Source: Nonomuraea guangzhouensis (GTDB taxonomy: Bacteria > Actinomycetota > Actinomycetes > Streptosporangiales > Streptosporangiaceae). Taken from it: 64,000 bases of DNA. The stretch spans positions 248,001 through 312,000 of the forward strand of contig NZ_JAHKRM010000001.1 of the NCBI RefSeq assembly GCF_019396345.1, read 5' to 3'. This document shows, piece by piece, positions 52,852 to 63,232 of the stretch. The notes beneath the pieces are model-generated. The model saw nothing but the letters and a program-made list of their open reading frames with translations. It was not told the DNA's origin and did not search any database. How positions within the stretch are numbered: the first letter of the stretch is position 1; each line of letters starts with the position of its first letter. Position numbers and translations under genes: made by a program.

Positions 52852-54699
52852 CTAGATAAGTGCGTGCGGCTCGGCCGAGCCGTACTCGACGAGCTGCGCG
52901 GCCCCCAGCAGCCACCGGTCCTCCTCGCGCACCCGCACGTAGCCGAACCGGTCGGCCGAGAAGACCTTGATCCCGTCGGCCCGGCACTGCCGCATCATCA
53001 CCTCGTCCCACCCGTCGGTGAGATCGGCGAACCCGAGCTCCCGAAGCGTGTTGCGGCGGGCCAGCAGCGTGGCCCCGGCGATCTCCGGCAGGTAGGAGTA
53101 TTCGGCGTCCGGCTGCTTGAGCAGCGTCGCCTGCGGCTTGCGCAGGTGGGCGTAGAAGGCGGCCTTGCCGACGATGTCGGCCGTGCTGAACAGGAACGCC
53201 CTGCGCAGGTCGGCCAGGTAGTGGGCGCCGTAGATGTCGCGCGGGTCCATCACCGCGACCAGGTCGCCCTCGCACAGGTCGAGGCCGTGGTCGAGCATGG
53301 CGCCCGTGCTTGCGGCCGGGTCGAGGTCGCGGAAGACCACGTCGACGCCGGTCAGGACCTCGCGGACGCGCTGCTCGGCGCCGCGCCAGGCGAACACCAC
53401 CATCTGCGTGACCCCCGACTGCCGGGCCACCTGGGCCAGCGCGTGCTCCAGCAGCGCCGAGTCGGGCACGGGCAGCATGACCGAGGTGTTGAGAGTGGCG
53501 CGTACGGCGGGCAGGCCGATGGCCTCCAGCAGCTCGTCGGTCCGCTCGGACATCGTGCCGGTGGCGTGCGCGCGGCGCAGGGCGACGTGGGCCCGGCGAT
53601 CGTCGGGCTCGGTGCCGATCGAGGTGTTGCACGCCGCGAGCTCGGCCAGCACCCACTGCGGCGTGCCGGGCGGGCAGGTGACGGCGGCGGGCCAGCGGTA
53701 GGAGGTCAGCACGTCGGGGTAGGTCAGGTGCTCGGGCAGGAGCTGGTCGAGCGTGAGCACGCGGTCGATCCGGCCGCCCGACAGCGGGATCGGGTTGTGC
53801 ACCCGCGGCTGCACCCCGAAGTGCAGGCGCGGCCAGCCCACCGTGAGGTCGTTGGTGAAACGGTGCTCGAACAGCTCCGCGGCGGCCGCATAGGGGGCGG
53901 CGTCGCCCTGCGTGTGCCAGAACACCGTGCGGATGCCCCGCTCGGCGCACCAGGCCAGCAGGGCCTTGAGCCCCTCGCCCGGCTCGCCGGTGATCTCCTC
54001 GGCCCACGGCCCCTTCGTGACCGACTCGACCACGAGCAGGTGCGGCACCTCCTGCGGCAGCACCCTGGCGAAGTCGCGCGGCGTGAAGCCGGTCGTCTGC
54101 CGCCACTCGTAGCGCAGCAGCGCCTCGGTGTGCGGGTCGGCGATCACCGCGGCGGTGAGGTGCGGGCGGGTGTTGGGGCCGGTGGGCACGCGGAACGGCT
54201 TGAGCCTGAACGAGGCGCCGTTGAGCGTGCGGACGGAGGTGGTGGCCTGATAGGCGGCGCCGGGCCGCTCGTCCTTGTCCTTGCTGGTGACGGCGATGGG
54301 CTTGCGCTTGGGGGCGACGGGCCGTTTGACCGGCTTGGCGGCGCCCTTGAGACCTCTGGCCAGGCGGACCGGGTTGCTCTTGCCGGTCCTGATCGCGTCG
54401 CCGAGCCGGTTCCAGCGGGCGACCTTGATCGAGGAGAGCTTCCAGTTGGCCACCTCGGCCTGGAAGCGCTGCTCGGCGAGCTCCTTGCGGAGCTTCTCCG
54501 CGGCGGCGCGCTCGCTCTCCAGCCGCTCCTCCGCGTCGGTGAGCCGCTCGGTGAGCGCCTTGGCCTCAGCGGCGTGGTGCTCGGCCTCCACGAGCCGCGC
54601 CTGGGCCGCGTCCAGCAGCCTGGCCAGCTCGGCCGCGTGCTCGGCCTGGGCGATCGCGTCACGTAGCGCTCGCCTAGTGCTCTCCAGCTCAGTGCTCAC
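52852..54699 (-). CDS. Glycosyltransferase-like protein with N-terminal coiled coil
   Basis: A 615-residue protein. Residues 1-85 form an Ala/Glu/Arg coiled coil, and a basic linker (about 110-140) with KPVKRPVAPKRKPI follows. The C-terminal part reads as a glycosyltransferase: HLLVVESVTKGPWAEEITGE, RTVFWHTQGDAAPY, a Rossmann-like PRVHNP, and at the end a GT2-like tail with LVAVMDPRDIYGAHYLADL, GWDEVMMRQCRADG and RREEDRW. A strong GGAGG precedes the GTG at 54699. It is divergent from the asparagine-synthetase-like gene. Confidence 0.72.
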   Translation of the reverse strand: MSTELESTRRALRDAIAQAEHAAELARLLDAAQARLVEAEHHAAEAKALTERLTDAEERLESERAAAEKLRKELAEQRFQAEVANWKLSSIKVARWNRLGDAIRTGKSNPVRLARGLKGAAKPVKRPVAPKRKPIAVTSKDKDERPGAAYQATTSVRTLNGASFRLKPFRVPTGPNTRPHLTAAVIADPHTEALLRYEWRQTTGFTPRDFARVLPQEVPHLLVVESVTKGPWAEEITGEPGEGLKALLAWCAERGIRTVFWHTQGDAAPYAAAAELFEHRFTNDLTVGWPRLHFGVQPRVHNPIPLSGGRIDRVLTLDQLLPEHLTYPDVLTSYRWPAAVTCPPGTPQWVLAELAACNTSIGTEPDDRRAHVALRRAHATGTMSERTDELLEAIGLPAVRATLNTSVMLPVPDSALLEHALAQVARQSGVTQMVVFAWRGAEQRVREVLTGVDVVFRDLDPAASTGAMLDHGLDLCEGDLVAVMDPRDIYGAHYLADLRRAFLFSTADIVGKAAFYAHLRKPQATLLKQPDAEYSYLPEIAGATLLARRNTLRELGFADLTDGWDEVMMRQCRADGIKVFSADRFGYVRVREEDRWLLGAAQLVEYGSAEPHALI

Positions 54700-54769
54700 C
54701 GAGACCTCCGATTCCTAGCCCGGCAAAGGATACTCTTTTGCGGGAAGCGGCTTGAAGGGATGAGATCCG

Positions 54770-56404
54770 GTGCAGTTCAACGTGCGGCCCTATGTCTGCG
54801 GCGGCCTCGGCCGGATCGACACCGTCGTGCTCGGCAAGCTCGCCGCCGCGGGGCCGCGGGTCAGGCCCGCGCTCCAGACGGCCGAGGCGGCGCTGTTCAG
54901 CTCGGCGCCGCTGCCGCCCTATCACCGCGCCGGGGGCTCGTTCGCGTTCTCCTGGGGCGAGCGCCGGCCTGCGGCTCTCGACGGCTGGATGACGGTCGCC
55001 GAGACGTACGAGACACCGGGGCTGATCGGCGACGGCTCGCGGGTCACGCTGCACGCGGGCGCGCTCGGGCTGGTCGACGTCTATTACGTACGGCATGGCG
55101 ATGCGATCTACTTCTCGTCCCTGATCCAGCCGCTGCTGTCGCTGGTCCCGATCGAGATCGACTGGTCGGCCTGGGCCTCGATCCTCCAGGTGACGTTCCC
55201 GCTCGGCGAGGTCACGCCCTACCAGGGGGTCAAGCGGCTGCCGGGGTCGAGCGCGCTGGTGTTCGACGGCGAGCGGCTGGCCACGGAGCGCGGGCTGCCG
55301 CGCTGGCTGCGCAGCGAGCCGTACGAGACCTGGACGAGCGCCCACGAGATCGTGGAGCTCCTGCACGAGGTCTACAAGGACTATGACGGGCGCAAGCTGC
55401 TCGTGCCGGTCAGCGGCGGCTACGACTCGCGGCTGCTGGCGAGCGTGGCGCGGGCGCGGGGCTTCGACGTGGAGTCCTGGACGACCAGCCCCGACGACGG
55501 CACCGACACCGACATCGCCTTCGCCCGCTCGATCACCCGCGAGCTGGGCATCTCCCACCGGGTGATCACCCAGTCCGCCGACGCCTATCCCGGCGACGCG
55601 GCTGAGGTGGCGCGCCGGCTCGAATACCTGACGCCGCATCACGCCTGGTACGCGCCGTTCGCCAAGGAGGTGCACCGGTCGGGCCGGGTGCTGGTCGACG
55701 GCCTGGCCGGCGGGCCGCTGTTGAAGAACTTCATGGTGAGCGGGGCGGCTCTGGAGGCCACCTCACAGGCCGAGCGGTCGGCCGCGGTGCTGAAGTCGCT
55801 CAGCCTCGGCGCCCCGTCGCAGCCGTTCCTGTCGGAGGCGGCCAGTGCCTGGATGGACGAGGCGGTGCGCGAGCAGTTCGCCGCCGCGACCTCCATGCTG
55901 CACGGGCACCGGGCCGAGCTGCCGCTGTCGGTGCTGCACACCCGCACCGTGCGGGGCATCGCCCGCTCGGCGGTCAACCTGGTCGGGCCCGAGGCGTCGT
56001 TCGCGGCGCCGTTCATCCACCCCGACTTCTTCGACGCGGCGCTGTCGGTGGGGGTGGCGCGCAAGGACAAGGGCCGCTTCTATCGCGAGGTGCTGCACGC
56101 CGCCAACCCGCGGGTGGCGGCGCTGCCGTCCACGAACGTGGTCAAGCAGCCGCTGCTGCGGGTCCCCTTGCGGTCCACGGCCGCGCCCGCGCGCGCGTAC
56201 GCGCACCGCATGCTGGAGACGGTGGCCGCGCGGGTGCCCGGCCTGCTGTCGGACGAGCTGCACATGGTGATCGCCGGCGGCCCCGACGCGTTGACCCGGT
56301 TCAGCGGGTGGAACGACCGGTTCTGGATCCGCGGGCTGGTGCTGTTCGGGCTCTGGCTGAACGACTTCGAGAACGATCTAGGTGAAGTGTCATCCCCTTT
56401 CTGA
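54770..56404 (+). CDS. Asparagine-synthetase-like protein without the glutaminase cysteine
   Basis: A 544-residue protein. The ATP-pyrophosphatase loop is PVSGGYDSRLL (214-223), with an AsnB-type C-terminal domain (GLAGGPLLKNF, HPDFFDAALSVG, PLLRVPLRST). The N-terminal half keeps part of the AsnB fold (DVYYVRHGDAIYFSSLIQPL) but starts MQFNVRPYVC: there is no Cys at position 2, so glutamine hydrolysis is not expected. Such proteins can use ammonia or act as amide or lactam synthetases. GTG at 54770 has AAGGGA 10 bases upstream. Confidence 0.82.
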   Translation: MQFNVRPYVCGGLGRIDTVVLGKLAAAGPRVRPALQTAEAALFSSAPLPPYHRAGGSFAFSWGERRPAALDGWMTVAETYETPGLIGDGSRVTLHAGALGLVDVYYVRHGDAIYFSSLIQPLLSLVPIEIDWSAWASILQVTFPLGEVTPYQGVKRLPGSSALVFDGERLATERGLPRWLRSEPYETWTSAHEIVELLHEVYKDYDGRKLLVPVSGGYDSRLLASVARARGFDVESWTTSPDDGTDTDIAFARSITRELGISHRVITQSADAYPGDAAEVARRLEYLTPHHAWYAPFAKEVHRSGRVLVDGLAGGPLLKNFMVSGAALEATSQAERSAAVLKSLSLGAPSQPFLSEAASAWMDEAVREQFAAATSMLHGHRAELPLSVLHTRTVRGIARSAVNLVGPEASFAAPFIHPDFFDAALSVGVARKDKGRFYREVLHAANPRVAALPSTNVVKQPLLRVPLRSTAAPARAYAHRMLETVAARVPGLLSDELHMVIAGGPDALTRFSGWNDRFWIRGLVLFGLWLNDFENDLGEVSSPF

Positions 56405-56414
56405 TGAACTCTCG

Positions 56415-56430
56415 GTAACATCACGGTTAC
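56415..56430. promoter_or_regulatory. Small inverted repeat upstream of treS
   Basis: GTAAC (56415-56419) and GTTAC (56426-56430) form an inverted repeat with a 6-base spacer, about 235 bases before treS. It could be an operator. The decamer CACAAGCGGG also repeats in this leader (near 56463 and 56520). Confidence 0.3.
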
Positions 56431-56664
56431 GTAGCGATCTCGCGGGTATTACGACGAGCACAGCACAAGCGGGTTCCGGAAAGCCAACGGGCTGGTAGTG
56501 TTCGGCCCGTAAGCGCCGCACAAGCGGGCACCGGGTCACAAATCCGGTCCGTTCAGGGCATGAGGTTCGCAGGGATGACGACCTCAGGCGGCGCGGTCAC
56601 CAGCTAGTAACGCCGGGGAAACCGGTGACTCCGTCCTGCCCACATCTCCTTCTGTGAGCGACAT

Positions 56665-58356
<1,692 letters not shown>

Positions 58357-58365
<9 letters not shown>

Positions 58366-60624
58366 GGTGACGGGCACCTGGGCGCGGGCCGCGCGGCGGG
58401 CCGGAATGAGCGCGACCGCGAGCGCCGCGCCCACGGCGACCAGCACGGCGAGGACGAGGGTGAGGGGCGAGGGCGGGCGGCCGATGCCCGCCCCGACCCC
58501 GCTGGTGTAGCCCTGGAGGTCGATCAGCCCGGTCACGACCGAGGCCCCGACAGCCGTGCCGGCCACGATGCCGAGCACGACCAGCAGCCCGGTGCCCGTC
58601 ACCAGCGTGGCGATCACCTGCCGCGGTGTCAGGCCCATCGCCTTGAGCACGGCCAGATCGAACGCGTGGTCGCGTAGCCCGAGGGCGCTGGCCGTGAGCA
58701 GGTTGGCCAGGCCGATCAGGGCCAGCACCACGATCAGCCACACGATCACCACCCGGATGACCGACAGCCGGTCGGCCGGGTTGACCACGCGCTGCACGTC
58801 GAGGTTCTCCGACGACGCCGCCAGCAGCCTGCCGCGCACCTCGCCCGGGTCGGCGCCCTGGCGTAGCGCGAGGGCGTAGAACTCGGGCGGCACGGAGTCC
58901 TTGGCGGCCAGGCTGTCGAGCCCCACGGAGAGCACTTCTCCGTCGAGATCCGGCTCCACGGTGCGGCCGACGATCCGCACGATCAGCGGCGAGCCACCGA
59001 CGGTCAGGCGGACCCGGTCGCCGATCTTGGCGCCCAGCAGATCGAGCAGCCCCTGCCCGGCGACGGCCTCGCCTGGCTGGCCGTACATGCGGCCTTCGAC
59101 GACCGGGAACGGGTACGGGTCGGCCGAACTGCCGAGGGCCCGCACCCTGACCGAGCGGGCCTCGCCGGGGGCCAGAGCGTTGACGTCAGCGCCCGGGTAG
59201 ACGGTCTGGACGTCCTTGTCGGATTCGGCGTAGCTCTGGGCCTGGGCCGGTTCGAGCTTGCCCGGCCTGACGTACAGGCTGGCGTGCTGGCCGACCTGCT
59301 CGGGGTGGCTGAGGAAGTTGTCCAGCGTGGACCAGACGCCGAGCCCGATCGTGATCATCATCATCGGCACGGCCAGGCCGAACGCGGTCAGGAACGCGGG
59401 CAGCCGCCTGGTGAAGGCGTCCCGGGTGCCGAGGATCAGCGCGGGTGGCAGGCGTACGAGCAGGGCCAGCCGGGCCAGTCGCGACAGGTGGCCGCGCGGC
59501 GGCGCCGCGGGGGCGCCGGGGATGGGCGGTGTGCGCCCGCCGCGCCAGGCGGGCACCCCGACGGCGGCCAGCACGGTCAGCGCGGTGCCACCGACGATGG
59601 CCAGCACGGGTACGGGCGCCACGGAGGTGGTGCCGAGCACCGCCACCGTCACCGCCCATCCGGCGAGCGTGCCGAGGCCGATGCCCAGCAGGCCGAGCGC
59701 GCCGTGCTCGACCAGGAGCAGCAGGGCGACCTGGCCCCTGGTGAAGCCCATCGACTTGAGCGTGGCCAGGTCGCGCAGCTGGCCGAGCACCCGGCCGCCG
59801 GCCGCGTTGGCCAGTGCCAGGGCGGCGGCCACCAGCCCGACCACGCCGAACAGCGCCAGCAGCGTGCCGAGCAGCCGGTTGTCGAGCTCCATCGCGGCCC
59901 GCACCTCGCGCCAGTTGTAGACGCGCTGCAGCTGGCCCTCCAGCATGACGACGACGCGCTGGGAGACGACCTGGGTGGCGTCGGGGTCGGTCAGGCGCAG
60001 CCCGGTCATCCACTCGCTGTGGCCGAGCATGGGTTCGATCTGGTTAAGCGTCTCCGGCAGCACCCAGGCCAGGCCGGGTGTCCACTCGGGGTAGAAGCCC
60101 TGCTCGGCGGAGTCGGCGATGCCGCGTACGTACAGCGTGTAGCGTTTGCCGATCAGCGTGATGATCGAGAAGGCGTCGCCGGGCTTCAGCCGCAGTGCCT
60201 TGGCGAAGGAGTGTTCGACCACCACGCCGTCGGGCTGGGCGGGGTCGAGCCAGCGGCCCTCGGCCACGACCGGATGCGCGACCCGCGGCGGCGTGGCGGG
60301 CATCGCGTGCAGCGACGCGGGCTCCTTCTTACCGTTCTGCACCACGGTGACGGGCGCGGACCGGTAGGGCCCGGCGATCTGCGCGACGCCGTCGATGCCG
60401 CCCAGCGCCACCTGAGGGCTGTCCTTGGTGTAGAACCACACGTGGGCGCCGTCGGTCTGGGCGAACAGGCTGCGCCACGGGTTGGTGCTGTCTTCGAGCA
60501 GCGTGACGGCGGTGATCAGCGCGGCCACGATCCCGGCCACGGCCAGGACGGTGAGCAGCGCCTGGCCCCGCCTTGCTCGCAGGTCGGCCTGGACCCACCG
60601 GCTGCCCGCTCTGGCCGTGCTCAT
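58357..60624 (-). CDS. FtsX/MacB-type ABC transporter permease
   Basis: A 755-residue permease with two FtsX-like halves, each with a large extracytoplasmic loop. Membrane helices are at about 22-45, 255-275, 300-330, 340-360, 410-435, 640-660, 685-710 and 725-745. The motif [14 protein letters not shown] in the first half and [19 protein letters not shown] in the second is the coupling region typical of this family. The ATG at 60624 overlaps the ATPase stop as ATGA. The substrate is unknown; such systems export lipids, peptides or drugs. Confidence 0.92.
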
Positions 60625-61346
60625 CTGAGGTCGATCACTTCGCCCGCCGTCCCCGTACGCCGGCGGGCGATCCGGCCGTCGTCGACGATCGCGCCGTCGA
60701 ACAGGGACACCAGGCGGTCCGCGAGCGCGGCCACGCGGGCGTCGTGGGTGACCATGACGATGGTCTGGCCGTCCTTGTGCACCTCGGTGAGCAGGCGGAG
60801 CACGTCGCGCGTGTTGCGGCTGTCGAGGTTGCCGGTCGGCTCGTCGGCCAGCAGCACGCTCGGCTGGTTGGCCAGCGCGCGGGCCAGCGCGACCCGCTGC
60901 TGCTCACCGCCGGACAGCTGGCCGGGCGCGGAGTCGGCGCGTTCGGTGAGGTTGAGGGCGCCGAGCAGGTGCTGCCGGCGTTCGCGGGCCTCGCGGGGCG
61001 AGGCCCCGGCGAGCAGCGCGGGCAGCTCCACGTTGTCGGCCACGGTCATGTTGGCGACCAGGTTGAAGAACTGGAAGACGAAGCCGATCTTCTTGCGCCG
61101 CAGCAGCGCCCACGCGCTCTCCGACAGCGTGTCGACCCGCTTCTCGTCGAGCCAGATCTCGCCGCTGGTGCGGGAGTCGAGCCCGCCGAGCATGTGCACC
61201 AGCGTGGACTTGCCCGACCCCGACGGCCCCATGATCGCGACGAACTCGCCCGGCTCCACCTGCAGATCCACCCCGCGTACGGCCGGTACGGGCACCGCGC
61301 CGCCGGAGTAGATCTTCACCAGGTTGACGGCCTTGAGGACGCTCAT
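60621..61346 (-). CDS. ABC transporter ATP-binding protein (MacB/LolD type)
   Basis: A 241-residue ATPase partner of the FtsX-type permease: Walker A GPSGSGKST (40-48), Q-loop FQFFNL, signature LSGGEQQRV (144-152) and Walker B LLADEP (165-170). The ATG at 61346 overlaps the PadR stop as ATGA, which decides the start over the upstream codon at 61376. The middle gene of a three-gene operon. Confidence 0.96.
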   Translation of the reverse strand: MSVLKAVNLVKIYSGGAVPVPAVRGVDLQVEPGEFVAIMGPSGSGKSTLVHMLGGLDSRTSGEIWLDEKRVDTLSESAWALLRRKKIGFVFQFFNLVANMTVADNVELPALLAGASPREARERRQHLLGALNLTERADSAPGQLSGGEQQRVALARALANQPSVLLADEPTGNLDSRNTRDVLRLLTEVHKDGQTIVMVTHDARVAALADRLVSLFDGAIVDDGRIARRRTGTAGEVIDLR

Positions 61347-61849
61347 GCCAGGTCCTCCTGACAGCGTTCGAGCCACTCGAGGTCGGCCTGCAGGTGCAGC
61401 ATGGCCCCCTCGATGAGCAGGAGCGCCACGCGGTCGGCCGCCGGAGTGCGGGCGAGGAGATCGTTGAGATCGCTCATGAGCGAAAGATAGTGCCGCCGCT
61501 GCCGGTTGATGAGCGCCATCCGGTCGGCGATGCCGGTGAGCGGCGCCAGAACGAGCTTCATGAAGAACTCGTCACGCACCCGCGGGCCTTCGGTCGGCTC
61601 GTCCACCCAGGTGGTGAGCACGTCGCGGCCCTTGGCCGTGATGTAGTAGACCTTCTTGTTCGGCCGGTTGGACTGCTCCACGTCCACGGCCCTGACCAGG
61701 CCGTCCTTCTCCAGTCTGCCGAGCGTCACATAGATCTGGCCGATGTTGGGAGACGGATAAGCGCTGCCGAAGGTCTGCTCAAGAGCCTGTTTGAGCTCGT
61801 AGCCATGGGCAGGTTCCTTGGCCAGGAGCGCCAGCAGGTGTGGCCGCAC
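61343..61849 (-). CDS. PadR-family transcriptional regulator
   Basis: A 168-residue winged-helix repressor (LLALLAKEPAHGYELKQALE, SPNIGQIYVTLGRLEKDGLV) with a C-terminal helical dimerisation part typical of the Vir domain. GGAGG lies 6 bases before the GTG at 61849. It leads the PadR-ABC-permease operon, a common arrangement where an efflux substrate relieves PadR repression. Confidence 0.93.
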   Translation of the reverse strand: MRPHLLALLAKEPAHGYELKQALEQTFGSAYPSPNIGQIYVTLGRLEKDGLVRAVDVEQSNRPNKKVYYITAKGRDVLTTWVDEPTEGPRVRDEFFMKLVLAPLTGIADRMALINRQRRHYLSLMSDLNDLLARTPAADRVALLLIEGAMLHLQADLEWLERCQEDLA

Positions 61850-61864
61850 ACCTCACCTCCCCCT

Positions 61865-61953
61865 TGCGTTACAGATGCGTTACGCGGCTATCCGTTGACC
61901 GCCACATTACATGTGTGCATAACATGAATGCATCTACCTAACACGAATGTAAT
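61865..61953. promoter_or_regulatory. Divergent control region between PadR and the sugar-binding gene
   Basis: TGCGTTAC repeats at 61865-61872 and 61876-61883. ATTACAT (61906-61912) and ATGTAAT (61947-61953) form an inverted pair. TTGACC (61895-61900), 17 bases, CATAAC (61918-61923) is a possible promoter for the sugar-binding gene. These words are candidate PadR sites. Confidence 0.4.
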
Positions 61954-61977
61954 CATTCTGAACAGGGAGGTAACAGG

Positions 61978-63225
61978 GTGCTTCGCTCGTTGCCGATCGT
62001 GCTTGCCGTCTTTCTGACGGCCGCCTGCGCGGCGACGGGTGATGAGGGCGGCGGCGACACCGGTACGGGCGGAACAGGCCCGATCACCTTCGCCACCGGA
62101 CGCGACACCACGGCGTATCTGCAACCCCTGCTGGATCGCTGGAACCAGGCCCACCCGGCCGAGAAGGTGACGCTCCTCGAACTGCCCGAGGCCGCCGACG
62201 AGCAACGCGCTCAGATGGCGGCCAACCTCCAAGCCCGGAGCAACCGCTACGACGTGCTCGGGCTGGATGTGGTGTGGACTGCCGAGTTCGCGGAGAACGG
62301 CTGGATCATCCCCCTGGAGCGCGGGTTCTTCCCGCTCGACAGGCTCCTGCCGCCCGTAGTGGACACGGCGGTCTACAAGAACAAGCTGTGGGCGGTGCCG
62401 TACACGAGTAACGCCGGCCTGCTCTACTACCGCACAGACCTGATCAAGAAACCGCCCCGCACCTGGGCGGACCTTCGCCAGCAAGCCCTAGCAGTAACGA
62501 AAAAGCATGATATTGAGGGTTACGCCGGGCAGTTCCTCGCGTACGAGGGGCTGACCGTGAACTTCTCCGAGGCCGTGCAGTCGGCAGGCGGGCAGATACT
62601 CAGCCCCGACGGCACGGAGGTGACCCTCGACCCGGCCAAGGCCACGATCGCGCTGGACTTCCTCCTCCAGGGCCTGCGCGAGGGCTGGATCCCCAAGGAG
62701 TCGCTGAGTTACAAGGAGGAGGAGTCCCGCCTGGCCTTCCAGGAGGGGCGCCTCGCCTTCGCCCGCAACTGGCCCCACGCGTACGGGCCGGCGACGGCCA
62801 AGCTCGGCAAGAAGTTCGCGGTGACCAGGCTGCCCGGCCTGGACGGCCCGGGATCGAGCACGCTCGGCGGCGTCAATCTGGCCGTCAGCGCCTACTCCGA
62901 GCACCAGCGCACGGCGCAGGAGTTCATCCGCTACTTCACCGGTCTGGAGAACGAGCGGCGGGTGCTCACCGACGGTTCGTTCCCGCCGGTGTGGACCGAG
63001 CTCTACGACGATCCGGACCTGATCAAGCGGTTCCCCTACCTGCCAGTGCTCAAGGAGAGCATCCTCGCCGCCAAGCCGCGGCCGGTGAGCGCGAACTACA
63101 ACCAGATCAGCCTGGTGATCGCGAGCACGGTCGCCAAGGCGCTCAGCCCGCCGTACCACGAGGCCGCCGACGACGTCGCGACCTCAATGAAGTCCGAACT
63201 GCAAGAGATCATCAGAACCCAGTGA
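61978..63225 (+). CDS. Sugar ABC transporter substrate-binding lipoprotein
   Basis: A 415-residue periplasmic-type binding protein of the family 1 sugar type. The lipobox is LTAAC with Cys17. The mature part has FATGRDTTAYLQPLLDRWNQ, YDVLGLDVVWTAEFAENGWI, WAVPYTSNAGLLYYRTDL and EFIRYFTG. GGGAGG lies 8 bases before the GTG at 61978. It ends 7 bases before a second binding-protein gene. A trehalose or maltose-type ligand is plausible from family and nearby treS but is inferred. Confidence 0.93.
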   Translation: MLRSLPIVLAVFLTAACAATGDEGGGDTGTGGTGPITFATGRDTTAYLQPLLDRWNQAHPAEKVTLLELPEAADEQRAQMAANLQARSNRYDVLGLDVVWTAEFAENGWIIPLERGFFPLDRLLPPVVDTAVYKNKLWAVPYTSNAGLLYYRTDLIKKPPRTWADLRQQALAVTKKHDIEGYAGQFLAYEGLTVNFSEAVQSAGGQILSPDGTEVTLDPAKATIALDFLLQGLREGWIPKESLSYKEEESRLAFQEGRLAFARNWPHAYGPATAKLGKKFAVTRLPGLDGPGSSTLGGVNLAVSAYSEHQRTAQEFIRYFTGLENERRVLTDGSFPPVWTELYDDPDLIKRFPYLPVLKESILAAKPRPVSANYNQISLVIASTVAKALSPPYHEAADDVATSMKSELQEIIRTQ

Positions 63226-63232
63226 GGCAGCA

